The notes under the pieces were generated by a model. The model saw nothing but the letters and a program-made list of their open reading frames with translations, searched no databases and was not told the origin of the DNA. A DNA stretch of 64,000 nt from Holacanthus passer (lineage: Eukaryota > Chordata > Actinopteri > Pomacanthidae), in assembly GCA_025331565.1 (NCBI GenBank), contig JAFREQ010000130.1, positions 749,001 to 813,000 on the forward strand, given 5' to 3'. Numbering within the stretch: the first letter of the stretch is position 1; every line of letters begins with the position of its first letter. Of the stretch, positions 1 to 11,827 are shown piece after piece. The translations under genes and the position numbers were made by a program.

Positions 1-3000
1 GTACATGTCGTCCCCGGGGCCAGCGTGATGTTTTTGGTGGCAGGAAGTTCTTTTTTGGGTGGGGTGACTGGAGAGTCGCTGTCCTTCTTCCGTCTCTTAT
101 ATGGGACAAAGAGGCGGACTGGACCAGTCTGAATCGAGCAGGGAGGAGATGGAGAGTCAACACAACATCCAACAAACAGTGACGATGTTTAAATCAGAGA
201 AAAACAAGAGTCTGATTCCTGATTTAGGTTGTTTTTTCAATATCTTAAGTATAAACCTGTGTTTCCTCTAAAAGATTTTTTTCATTGAACAATAGAGGCC
301 AAAGCTGTCAAATGTTAAATGTTGACTAAACACAAGCACTAACTTTGTCTAAAACTGAAATGACTATTTGAATCAGGAACTATCTGATCAGAGAAAAAGA
401 AAACGTAATTAAAATCTAACTAGACATTTGACATCAGCTTTCAAGACTTGACAGTTTTTGACATGTTTGTTACAGGAATATTTCAGTCCAATAAAGATTG
501 AGCCATAAATACAAACACATTTTTCTACAAAAACAGGTTAAGCAAAGTTTCAGGGTCAGTTTCACGAGGACAGATCAAACTAGTAGTCAGACTTCAGAAA
601 GACGTCTAAATTTATCTAAGGGACTAGAAGCAGCCTTGTTTGTCGACAGGTCCTTTAGGAATTCCTACATAATTGGCATATTAAAATGTCATTACAGTGC
701 AACCTGAGATAATGAGAGGCTTATTAATACAAAGTAATGAATCCAAACACAGATCACAGGTTAAAACAAGGTGAAGACTTTGAGGTCACAGTTACAGAAA
801 AAAACTCAATTAAATTTACCATGGTGATGTTTTCTGCTACCAGGGAGTCTGCATCCTTTGGAGCCTAAAGACACAAGAAGAGAATAAGACAAACACAAAC
901 TTCTGCCGTCTGACTGAACTGATCAGGTTTATTCTATGTTTAAGAATAACATGTATACAACTATTTCTTTAATTTATCAATTAACTGTTTAGTTTATTAG
1001 ATGTCATAATGACAGCAAACATCCACCTTTGTTTGACTGACTCAGTCTGACACAAACTGGTTCAGTTAATGACGAAACAGAGAAAAAGAGGAAATCATCA
1101 CACAGTGTTTTGACTGACCCCAAACAGCCCAATCAGAGCCTCAAACCCACTCAGTCATCACAAAAGAAGCCTGATTCCTTCTTGAGGATGTCAGTTGGGT
1201 TTTTTCTTCCTTCCCACAGGATGAAGCCAAATATGGTCTGTGGCTTCATCCAGTGCTGCTGGGGAGGAAGAAAATTATATAACTTGCCCCCTCAGAGCTT
1301 TACTCTAATGTTTTGTGGTAAGAAAGAAACATAAAACATTTGGTCTCCAACTATCTCCTTTTGAATAACAATACATTAAACAGAAAAAGTTTTCCCTTAC
1401 GTGTGGTTTTATAAGGCTTTTATTGCACAAATATGACTTTTCTAACCAAATTATAATGTGAATCAAAACAAAGGTTCCACCCTATTTGTCATAAAGTGAA
1501 ATTACATGTGTCAGTCATCGGTTATCATGTGTCACTGTGTGTAGTGTCTATTGAACTCACACACTGACAGTTGATGGCCAATCCATTAGAATACGATTTA
1601 TAACTTTTATTCAGAGGAAACTGTTGAAATGTTACCAAAAGTAGCCTAAATGATGTCACACCACCCAAAACCATTTTCACCCTCCCAATCAAATAACAAT
1701 CAGGATGATATCTTACTGGAAAATCATTCAGATATTATCAGCACTCTCACTGATAACTAACTGATTACTGGTTTCATTGCTGGTTAACTGACTGATCAAC
1801 ACAACTGTCTTCAAGCAATCTCTTTCCTGATCTAAGCTGTTTCCTGCAGGTTCTCCAGGACCAGGACCAGGACCAGGACCAGGACCAGGAGCAGTGCTGC
1901 TGACTCACCCCTGTCAGGTCATCACAGCAGGCTGCACAGGTACAGGAAGCAGCGTGGGGATTCAGGATACGCTCCTACACACACACACACACACACACAC
2001 ACACCGTTAAACGTCTGTTCAGAATGAGCTGATGTAAATGCAAACTGAAAAAGCACTTTGTATATAGTGCAGTATTACAGTAGTACAGTGTGGTCATCCA
2101 GAAGTATCAGTGCACTGGTACCTGTATGAGGCAGAGCAGAGGTCTGCCAGCGTATCTGATACTCCTCTTCCAGTCTTTGCTGCTCGCTCTTCCTGCCAGC
2201 CCTTCAAACTCAGTGGGAGTGAACCACTGCTGGTTGTGTCTGATGCAGCGACCTTTACCCCCTGAACACAACACAACACCATCAGTGAGAACACGACAAA
2301 TTACTCAGGAACAAGAGAAGTGGTCACATTTGGCTCTTGTACAACAGTGAAGTGGGATATTTCAGTAACAATCAAATTCAGATAGATCCGTCACCCACAC
2401 TAACAAAAATCCAATTTGCCAGACACAAAGTTTAAATAATTCAAACTGATTGTCAAAAACACATAGGACAGTGTTCACAGCACAGCATTGAGGAGGAATG
2501 GCTCTCAGTACAGGTGTGCTAATCACCTGATCCCAGCCGGTTCTTGTAGAGGACTCCGCTGGTGTTCCTGCAGCGGACCGGCAGCTCGTTGTTGTAGACA
2601 GAGGGGTCCCAGTTGTACTTGGAGCAGGAGTCTTTGTCCTGGGGTGGAGTCAGTGGCGTGGGCGGAGTCTGTGGGCCTGAGAGACGCACGGGAGGATATT
2701 TGAAAATTATTTGTATGTATGGGTTCTCCTTAAAATGCCTTGGTCATGATCCATCTGTCAATAAGCTGCACTTTTGCATCTCTGGGTGAAACGACTTGTT
2801 GCTATGACAACAGTTCCAGATGGATGTAAAACCAGTTTTGAAGAATCAGTAACTCCAGACTCACAGATCATCAACATACTAATTTGTATATCCACATATG
2901 AAAAACACACACACGTACCTGACGCGATGGTGGCAGCAGACTTGAGGCCAGCCTCCACGATGCTGCCATCGGTGTGAACTACGATCAAAGTGGCCTTCTG

Positions 3001-3046
3001 AGTACTGAGACCTTCACCGAGCTGAAGGGTTGTTCTCCCACTCTGT

Positions 3047-3141
<95 letters not shown>

Positions 3142-5078
3142 CAGGAGGAGGTTGAGCTGACTGTCTGCCAGCAGAGGGCACTGAAAGCACAGAAAGTACC
3201 AGTGGGTTTTCAGGAGGAATGAAAGAAGATTCAGATACAGGTTTTTTGAAACGTGTTTTACCAGCCGATGGCAATGTGCACTGTTTCAATTAAAGCTTAG
3301 AGCAATTAACCTGTTTCCAGCAGTGTGTCAAGAACCCTGAATGCTTCAGAAAGCTAATTCACCATTAAAATATCTGGCTGACCTAAACCATATATTGAAG
3401 TATTATCTTTGCTTCTAGAAAACGGGGGCTCAGTTTCAGTTTTTACTGACAATAATTTGCACCAGTCTAGTTTCCAGAGTCAACGTGCAACCAGGAGAAC
3501 AAACCATGGTAGAAAGCAGGAGTGTCTGACTCTACCTCCTGTCTTCTAACAGCTGGCTGTTCCTGCTGTCTGCAGGTCTGACCACTCTGTTGGACATGTC
3601 AGAGTGTGATGAGACACTGAGGATGTTCATGATTATTACAGATGAAAATCATCGGTTTATGGTCTTGGATTGAAAACAGTGAAGCCCTTTGACTTGATTA
3701 TTTCTCTTTGAAGCTGATCTGATCTGCCAGCACAGACTGTATATACAGAGCGACACTGAGCATGTGCAGTAGCGATCAGTGTGTGTTGATCTACCAGCAT
3801 GTGTTGGGGGAGACTTCCTGATGTGGCGACAGTTGTGGTAAAAACATTGTCCTCTGCAGCTTGAACGTCCGCCACCGTCACAGCCGTCACCTCTGATCAA
3901 AAACAAGAGATTCAGATATTTCATCATCACATACATCATCAACATGTAGAGCTACACAGGGCAATATGGGAAAGACATTTTCTAATAACCATATATGACA
4001 TATTACGTGTTTAGGTAGGGAAAATCACTAAACATTTTAGCTGGCTGTAAACTGCACAGAGATGGAAGTTACAATGAACAGCTCTCATTTTCAGCTGTTT
4101 TTAATATTTCAGACATCAGTCTGGGAGTGGGAGCAATGTAAAGCAGAATTTAACATTAATTTCCAAAGATGTGGATGCTACATTATTGTTATTATTATTA
4201 TTATTATTGCTGTTGTTGTGTAAATTGTTATTTTTCACAACTGTTTGGAAAGCACTCATTTTTTTGTTGAAGAAGCACTGAGAACTTACACTCACCAAAC
4301 TACATTCAATATCTTACATTTTTAATTCTGAACAACTGTCAGATGTGTATAACGATCATATATTAATGAATTCATGAGTCAGCACTTTTAGAGTAAACAC
4401 TCTTTTGAGTTCGGAAAGTTTAAGTAATGATCATATTTAGGTAAAATATAGGCTTTAAACACAGTTAATGTTATCACATGTCAACGATCTTAAAACACCA
4501 GATTTTTAAGTGGAAAAACTTACTATAAAAGTTGGATAGTTACTTAATGTTGTCTGTCATCGCTGAATTTGGAAACACGTGTTAACTTGATAAACAAAAT
4601 ATAAACACTGTGATAAATGTGATGTTTATGCTTAGAAATCCTTAAATTGCACAATAACTGAACGGGCTTTGGTTGCAGACGTTGAGTTGCTTCGTGCCCT
4701 AAATGTACAGAACCTACGATGTTTGCAGTTATTGATGACTGATTGACTCGTATCGATCAGCAGTCAGTCGTTCAGCAGCAGTGTTTTCCAGGTTTAAACT
4801 GAAGCTAACATGATGTTCACGGTGTGTTATAGCGCCGCCCCGCTCGGCACAGCAGCGGCCTCCTGTTAGCTAAAGCCCGCCTTGCCTGCGAACGCCGCCT
4901 CGGCCTCGTCTGGGTTCGGCAGGGACTCGGCTCCCATGTCGATGTTTCCCGGTTCAGCCATCACAGCCATCGTGGTGACTTCGGCCTCCGACTCGGTATC
5001 CGAGCCGTCCACCGGCGGCATGCCGATGGGCGGTTCATCCAGCCCGAGCGCCTTCGTGGCCGAGTCCGCTTCGTCCAT
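1..5078 (-). CDS. deaf1: DEAF1 transcription factor, N-terminal part (3' end off window)
   Basis: DEAF1 is a nuclear SAND-domain transcription factor that binds TTCG-type DNA motifs. Coding exons on the minus strand are 5078-4886, 3892-3795, 3042-2919, 2676-2527, 2261-2122, 1974-1909, 864-820 and 128-1 (about 314 residues). The start is the ATG at 5078, giving MDEADSATKALGLDEP, and the acidic N-terminus then reads like vertebrate DEAF1. Exon 3 encodes KATLIVVHTDGSIVE. Exons 4-6 encode the SAND domain (about residues 150-240), including KYNWDPSVY, the KDWK core in SSKDWKRSIRYAG and CTCAACCDD. Exon 8 encodes the basic nuclear localisation stretch VPYKRRKK. The C-terminal MYND zinc finger lies beyond the left edge. 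Oddities are a GC donor at intron 1, an extra 45-nt exon at 820-864, and a long dinucleotide repeat directly before exon 3. The identity is secure. Confidence 0.95.
820..864 (-). other. 45-nt in-frame exon of deaf1 (candidate cassette)
   Basis: It has an acceptor CTTTAG and a donor ATG/GTAAAT, and encodes APKDADSLVAENITM between the SAND exons and the GPVRLFVPYKRRKK exon. Human DEAF1 as remembered has only a couple of residues here. Phase 0 on both sides means it can be skipped without a frameshift. Confidence 0.65.
865..1908 (-). other. deaf1 intron between exons 6 and 7
   Basis: AT-rich with no coding signal. The end next to the exon 6 donor holds a hexamer tandem repeat at 1856-1891. The short plus-strand ORF at 1110-1334 has no recognisable content. 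Confidence 0.5.
1856..1891. repeat. (CCAGGA)n minisatellite
   Basis: About six perfect copies of a six-base unit, starting 17 bases inside the deaf1 intron after the exon 6 donor. Confidence 0.9.
1977..2004. repeat. (AC)n microsatellite
   Basis: About 14 dinucleotide copies immediately upstream (minus sense) of the deaf1 exon 6 acceptor at 1975-1976. Confidence 0.95.
3048..3138. repeat. (AC)n microsatellite at the deaf1 exon 3 acceptor
   Basis: About 45 uninterrupted copies. On the coding strand this is a (TG)n tract ending a few bases before the CACAG acceptor at 3043-3045, where the pyrimidine tract normally sits. Confidence 0.97.
3893..4885 (-). other. deaf1 intron 1 with GC donor
   Basis: The donor reads GCAG/GCAAGG (GC instead of GT) at 4885-4884, and the acceptor is CAG at 3895-3893. 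Joining them gives AAFAEVTAVTV, the conserved DEAF1 junction. Intron 1 is GC-rich near the exon, then AT-rich. A (TTA)n run is at about 4185-4209. Confidence 0.8.
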
Positions 5079-7417
5079 TCTTCCGCTGAACGACAAGAGC
5101 CGAACATGAACGAGCGGCCGCGGGGTAGAGTTCGGGACGAACCGGAGAAGGACCGCAAACACGGAACCCGGAAACGATAGTCGGTAAAAATACAACGACA
5201 ATACAACAATGTTTTCACAGAAGTTAAAGAAATAAATCAAGCGAACGAATCCGGGGACGACGGCTGCTCGGCTGCTTGTTTATCATGAAGTCTGAGGAGG
5301 AAAAGGGATGCACCGGAGATTACCGGAAAAACCCGAGCGTATCCGAAGCGACACACTGTGGCCAAAACACACACGCACAGAAAAGAACACGACAGGAATC
5401 AGGTCTAAATTTATAGATATTTACATGTTCAGTTTCATATCGACGAACTCACATCTTTCCATTGTTTGATTTTTTATTCAATTAATGATTTAATAATATA
5501 TTGTTATGAACTAAAGCTGATTCATTGATAAACTTACTTGGAGAAAATGAGTTGTACAGTCTGTGTGTTTTCACGTGAATATACAAAAGTGAAAAACTTC
5601 CCAATTAGTCTGAAACTTTCATTTCTGAGAGGAGGCAGTGAATACAAATATATTTATATAAATATAAAGTTTTATGGGTGAGTCCAGTATAAGTTTAAGA
5701 TACAATCAGATCTTCATTCCTGGGTTGAAACAGTATTTACAATTTCATGTCGGGAAATTACATTTACATAAATCTAAATAACAAAAATGTAAATGAGAAT
5801 TATAATGAGATTCAAGACTGTATGTTGGTAATACGGATATTTAATGTTTTCAGTTAAAATTACACTGATGTGATGTATTGCCATGTAGGGGCTTTAACTG
5901 AATTATAATTTCTCATTTGGTTATAAAAAATAAAATAATTTATCAATTTCTCAGTCATATTATCATTATGAAAATAAAAATATACACCTTTCTTTTACTT
6001 AAGACTGTATTATAAAATACAAGTCATATACTATGTCTACTACACCTGATATGATGCTGAGAAACAAAATAAATCATATAAAAAGAAGTAATCATCCCCA
6101 ACAAGTTCCACAATTAAAATCATTTATTACACATGTATTAATAATAATACTAAATGTTAGCTGTGGCTGATTAGCAGTCCAGACAGCTGGAATGTAAACA
6201 CATAGAGAAAGGAAACTCTTTTTAAGCCTCTTACCCTCCTCCAGTCTCTTTCAGCAGTGATCAAGGATGTGGAATTAAAAACACAAGAGGATATAATGAT
6301 ACAAAATGTCCCTGTAACCCATAAACCGAACAAGTCCCAACATTTAATATGATTAGAAGGAGCCAGGCTGAACTACAAGTCTGATGTGTTTACTGATGTG
6401 AGTAAGCCTATTTGCCTTAAGCCTTGGCTCCTGTCAATCAATTGCAGAATCAATAACATTTCATAAGATGCAAAAAAAAGATGTAACAAAAGACATGAAA
6501 ATTAAACAGTCAGTTGACAGTCCTTCAACACACAGTGACATCACCTGATGCTTCGAAGACCAGCCAATAGTAGATGGTAGTGTCACTTCCTGCTCTTACC
6601 AGCAGATTGTCACCTGCTGTGTCCAAATTCCACATTACAAATGGGCAGACTCATGTTTTTGCTGTTTGAATAAATGAATGAAATGGTAAAAGATGTACGC
6701 TAATGTCACATGTTGACCTTGAAATAACACTGACAATTAAACTACAAAAAGAAAAAGCACAGTGTTTTACAGAGATTTACATTTTCCCCCCGACAAACAA
6801 ATTTAATTTGATTTTTTGCACCTGTGGGTCATTCCTTCATTTTCTTTGTGCCCTGATATGTGAGACTGTAAATCATCAACACACTCAAAAATCAAGACTT
6901 TTTTAGCTGTAACATATATTACAACTCAAAACTTGCTGTAATTTATTGTGCAGTCTGCAACTGAGATACAGCTCCTCTTTCTGTAAAGAAACATGGGTAA
7001 AGTTTGTCTTCACTGACAGGTTCATCAGCATATCACTATCACACTGCCCCACTCCCACCTACTTTCTCTTTGTCCATATCAGGACTTCCTGGCTACAGCT
7101 GGACAGGACAAACGTGGTGCCAAGTGGAAAAGTCCTTAAGTCCAGTTTTTTGTTATTTTTTTTAAATAGACACCACCATCTTTGGTATGACCACCCCCAC
7201 TGCCGTTTCCTCTGCTGAGCTGGCCGACACCTCCTGCTGGTCCACTGGTCAGTTCAATAATTCACTGTTTTATGTGTACTTCCTATTTGTTTTCTCATTT
7301 TGGTGCAGAATAAAAAGTCTTCTCCTGTGTAGAAGGTCCACAGAGATGATTGTGACGTCAGAGTCTACAGTCTGAGCTCCACATCAGGACCAGCTCCCAG
7401 GTGATCTGGTTTTCCAG
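5079..7417. other. Flank between bet1l 3' end and deaf1 5' end
   Basis: Positions 5079-5340 are GC-rich and hold the deaf1 5' UTR and promoter (a CpG-type start with no clear TATA). From 5400 to 7417 the sequence is AT-rich and holds the bet1l 3' UTR. No convincing gene was found. A few exon-like pieces on the plus strand around 7090-7248 have splice-like borders but lead nowhere. Confidence 0.5.
6942..6947 (-). terminator. Possible polyadenylation signal of bet1l
   Basis: TTTATT on the plus strand is AATAAA on the minus strand, about 470 bases past the bet1l stop. Others occur farther on in this AT-rich flank, so the choice is uncertain. Confidence 0.35.
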
Positions 7418-9871
7418 TCAGCGTTGAATCCTAGTGACCAGGTAGTAAAGCAAGAAGAAGACCAGCACCAGACCCAAAGAGACGTAACAGAGGATGCGGC
7501 GGTTGTCTCTGCTGGATCTGACCATAGTGGAGAAGCGTTTCACGCTGCCGCTCAGCAGACCTGTCGCACTCAGAAAGTTTGAGTCCTGAAAGGAAAGGAG
7601 GAGAGGAAGGAAAAAGTTTGTGGAGGGTCTTTTACAAACTGAAGACAGGCAGGTCTATATTTGAGACAATTTGTTATTTTACACCGCATTTTAGCAAAAA
7701 CAGACCCTTTTCAGATATTTAAAAAAATGCATGCAAATCCAGACTTTCTCTTACTCTTTGCGCTTTTTAAAAAACTATCTGGACACCTGCTAGTCAATCA
7801 GAAACCAGGTCTTCTCAGGGACAAAAAATGCTCATTATATTCTATTGACCAGAGGGACTCACCATGCCATCCAGATATTCGTTCTGATCATCAGCCTCTC
7901 TGTCAATGTCATACGCCAGCTGTCAGATTCAGAGACAGGACAGATGATTAAAAGTAAAAAAGTGGAAGCTGGTGGATGAAGAGAGCAGTTGTTGGTTGTA
8001 ACCATAAACTGTATAAAACAGGTTGTAACTCACAGATTTCAGTCTGGAGACTTTGGTGGCCAAGTTCTCAGCCAGCCGTTTGTTTTCAGCATCCAACATG
8101 TCGTCCACAGAGCCATGACCTGGAAACACACAAACATGTTAGATGAAAAATGTAACTAAGTGCTGACTTACTTGTTGTAGACATTATTTTTCTGTCCTCA
8201 GTAGTTTCTTTGGTTAAATTCCTACTGTTAATTTACAAACGTGAAATTGATAAATAATAAATGTGAAAATGTAGAATTTGTCTTTCTGTGTTGGTATTTT
8301 GTTTAGTGACGTCATTCATATGGGCGTGGCCTCTAGGTCCAACGGCTCGGGGTTTCCCACCTCTGGTCCTTGACAGCAGGGGTTCACCTTTTACATTTTC
8401 TAATAATGAGCACTAATTTAATTAACAAACCTTTTAATTTGCAGGGTAAAGGTAGGTGGAAACATGATTTTACATAAATATATGTTTTTCAGATTAATTT
8501 CATAAGAAATAAGAGCGACTCAAAAAGCCCGCTAATCCAAAACTCTGTCATTAAACTGGCTAATTTAGCTAAGAGGTGGCTAAACTATCTTGATTATGAT
8601 CCATTTAAAAATATGAGTCAAACAACAGTAAATGTTTTCAACTAGTAACACTGCAAGAAACTTAACATACTTTTTCATAACAGCGTCCGCTTCCTTGCAA
8701 ATTAAGCGAACTGTTGGTTCCTGTGAAAAAGTTCTGATTCACCAATGTTTCTGAAATTTCACTCACTATTTTCCGTCTTTTCGGTTCCGCCATGTTTGTT
8801 TTAATAAACTGAGATAAATGTATTTATAGTTATTCAAAATATCTAGTGTTTAAAATAGGATGTGCAATGAACACACGGTCCAATTTATTAGAAATATGTT
8901 CCAAGTCATATTGTAGTTTACTTTTAAAAATTAACTCATTTAAAAATAGGCAGTTGGCCGTTTTATTGACTGTTAATGAAGCTATATGATAGTCATGATA
9001 AATGTATATCTAAAATTGATATATTAAAGTATTGTCGACACTAGGTTTAGGAAAAATATTCCCACCCGTGTCGTGAAGCAGGTTTAATGTCTCCTATGCT
9101 AAAGGCTAAAGAATCCATAGAATTAACTGTAGCTAACTTATGTAAACGTATATCTAAAGTTAATTAACGTTCAGGAACGCGGTAATTAGGTTCATTAAAC
9201 GGGCTGTCGGGTTTATCTGATAAATAATAATTCCTAGTGTATTAGCCTACAATGAATGAACAGCGTAAGCTAACCTACCACTGCTAGCTGTTAGCTAACG
9301 TGTATGTAATGATATGAACATTATTGTGTTAAACTCGTCGTTTATCTAGTTGGTCTGTCCCCCTTCAAATACTGTTTCAGTTAAAATGGTGTTTCCGTGG
9401 TTGGGTTAGGGATTAGGTTTACTTATGATTAGGCGTAGCAGAGATGGCTAGCTCGGGTTTAAAGATGAGGTTTGGTTCAGATTTAGTTGAAGTGGAACAC
9501 ATCGACCTGGAAACAGTCTTCACCACATCATCGGGACTATCGTGTCCTGTTAACGTTACTTATAGTCTCTCAAAGCAGATCATGTTTCTCCTCCAGCTCC
9601 TCCAAGTCCAGCTACTGCAAACAAGCCAACTCTGTCGATCTGTCACTAACAGCTAGTTAGCCTGCTAGCTAAGCTCCCTGTGTGTGTTCGTAAAGTGAAG
9701 CAATTACAGATCCAAACACAAAACACACTGCCGGTCTGATCTGTCGTTAATGTCACAGGCTTCATCACACGGCTGTAACATAAGTCTGTACTCCTGGAGA
9801 CGGTTAATGGCTGAACATTTAGAAGTGGATACGTGTCAGAAAAAAACATTACCTCTATTCCAGTCCGCCAT
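7418..9871 (-). CDS. bet1l: BET1-like Golgi Qc-SNARE (GS15)
   Basis: This is a small tail-anchored SNARE for retrograde and intra-Golgi vesicle fusion. The four coding exons on the minus strand are 9871-9853, 8119-8034, 7919-7863 and 7585-7418, with all phases matching. They give 109 residues against about 111 in human. The start MADWNRG matches the conserved MADW start of BET1L. The SNARE heptad region begins at SVDDMLDAENKRLAENL and runs through SRLKSLAYDIDREADDQNEY to LLSGSVKRFSTM. A single C-terminal membrane anchor (ILCYVSLGLVLVFFLLYYLV) is followed by the short tail TRIQR. Intron 1 (8120-9852) is large for the gene and contains an unexplained ORF. A minus-strand AATAAA at 6942-6947 is a plausible 3' end. 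Its start faces away from the Ca2+ pump gene. Confidence 0.95.
8691..8793 (-). other. Unassigned short ORF starting MAEPKRRK in bet1l intron 1
   Basis: A minus-strand ATG at 8793 in a good context (AACATGGCG) opens 43 codons, starting MAEPKRRKIVSEISETLVN and ending at TAA. A donor-like GTATGTTAAG overlaps its end, after codon 41. It cannot splice to bet1l exon 2 in frame. It could be the first exon of an unrecognised gene or chance; no partner exon was recognised. Confidence 0.25.
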
Positions 9872-11011
9872 GTTTACGAGTGACGTCACGATCAGCTGTT
9901 CACAGTGCTTGATAAACAGACGTGACCGTCTGACAGGCGAGTCGCCACGCCCACTGGGAAACAACGTCTTCTGTTTGCTTCTGATGTTTTCTCGTCACAT
10001 CCAGCCAGCATCAGTTGTTCTGAAAGATTAATCCCTGATGATGGTGGTTCGAACACACTAACATTTCTGAAGGTTTTCCCAGAATCCCAAAACACTCTTA
10101 TAATGATTGGGTTAAAATATTCCTGTTTAAAGAAAAGATGTTGAACTTGGATCTCAAATTGTGATTCTAGTGTATGCTATATAATTCTTTAGTGAAACAG
10201 TGATGGGTGGGAATCATTTTTGGATTAGTTCAACTTCAGTTCACATCTTTGTCCCAGTTTTTGTTGATATGGCCAGTGGCACAGTTTACTACAATAAATA
10301 ATACAATATTTCAGAAGTCTAAATGTTAGTGTAAATGCCAGTAGTGTTTTGTTTCTTGTGTGTTTAGAGGGAAAGGAAAGCTAATTTATGACTGACATTT
10401 GTACATTTTTTCATTTTTACATTTTGTTTTTGTTGGAGAATTCATGCTGTTGCTGCTGTTGCTTCTGAATGACTGTAGCGAAAACACTGAATTCTGTTTT
10501 CTAATGCAAACAAACTTGTTTTCTGTATCTTTGCAGGCTCTGATGCCCTTAACTTTTTCAATTTTAAGACAACAATTTGTTGTACAGCTTTTACCATTCA
10601 TAGTGTCCGGCTCACAGTTTTAACACTCACTCAGGTATAACAGTACAATGTGGTAGGTGGAAGGTTTTCCTCCAACAGTAAAATACTGGGATCCTCGACT
10701 CGAGTTGGCTCAAGTGTGTGCTGTGCTGACTATGTGTGACCACTGGGTGGTAGCTCACACAAGCACACTGAGTGTATATCAGAAACTTGTATCAGTAATA
10801 GTGTTATGACAGCATGAATGCAGCCCTGATAGAGCTCTGATAGATTATTTGTTTGTGTGTGTGTGTGTGGGGGGCTGGCCAATCCCTGGCTGATCTGTCC
10901 AATGAGTCTTTAACCTGCTGCTGTGGTAGTACTCTCTAGAGTGTAGGGTCAAAGGTTATGCTCACTCAGTGTGAAAACACTATCATGCAAATGTTAAACA
11001 GTGATATCACC

Positions 11012-11128
<117 letters not shown>

Positions 11129-11479
11129 CAGTTAATCCTCCTGTGTCTCTATGTGCTGTAATCCACCTGTGTGAGTGTGTGCCACCTGACGTCAGCTTGT
11201 CCGGGGGGAGGGAAGTGTATATGAGTTTTGTGTGTCTGTAAGAAATGAAAACAATGATACTGAACAACTAATGCAGGTGGAGCACTGAGATAAGGATAAA
11301 CATTACAGTTAGCAGGTTGCTCGGCTGTACATTCTGACCAGTTTTACATCTTCTCCTCAAGTCTATGTAGACCCGGTCTGTGTAGGCCTGGTCTGTGTAG
11401 ACCCAGTCTGTGACTCTGTGCAGAACCGGTCTGTGTAGACCTGGTGTGTGTAGACCTGTTGTGTGTGTCTATCTCAGCA

Positions 11480-11827
11480 GGAGGAGCTGCAGCAGCAGTA
11501 GTCTCTCTGGCGCTCACTGAAGCCGCAGATTGTCTAATTAGATTAAGCGAGGCTTTCCTCAGATAATCATTTAGCCAGCTCCTGTTTTTTCCTTCGATGG
11601 AGCGCTGCTTGTGACTGTGAGCTTGCTGAAGGTCAAAGGGAATTTGTGAAAAACGGGCTGGTTTTGGGAGTAAATTTTGGTCTTGGAGCAGGTCTGCAGA
11701 CTGCCGGCTGAGGAGCTGTGGCCGGGTTATGGGCTGTTTCTGGAGCTGTGAGTGTGACGCTGCTCAGAGTAATCGGACTGCCACTAATACCTGCTGCTGC
11801 TAACAGGAGGCGATGGGGGAAGTTTCT
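11480..11827 (+). other. Candidate non-coding first exon of the Ca2+ pump gene
   Basis: A fairly GC-rich stretch ends at a strong donor (TTTCT then GTAAGTAAAG) at 11828. The next good acceptor, CCCCCCTGCAG, is at 13153, 96 bases before the pump ATG. This matches the usual PMCA layout of a non-coding first exon followed by a long intron. The left end is not defined by the sequence, so 11480 is a guess. The exon carries an ATG at 11813 whose frame, joined across the intron, stops at 13199-13201, which would make a 20-codon upstream ORF. Confidence 0.4.

Noticed and set aside
2758..3289. Long Cys-Val and similar ORFs on the minus strand
   Set aside because: They are translations of the (CA)n microsatellite; only the deaf1 exon 3 part is real.
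9444..9656. Plus-strand ORF of 70 codons with a good ATG (MASSGLKMRFGSD)
   Set aside because: Opposite bet1l intron 1, matches no known family, ends in low-information sequence and has no clear splice partner.
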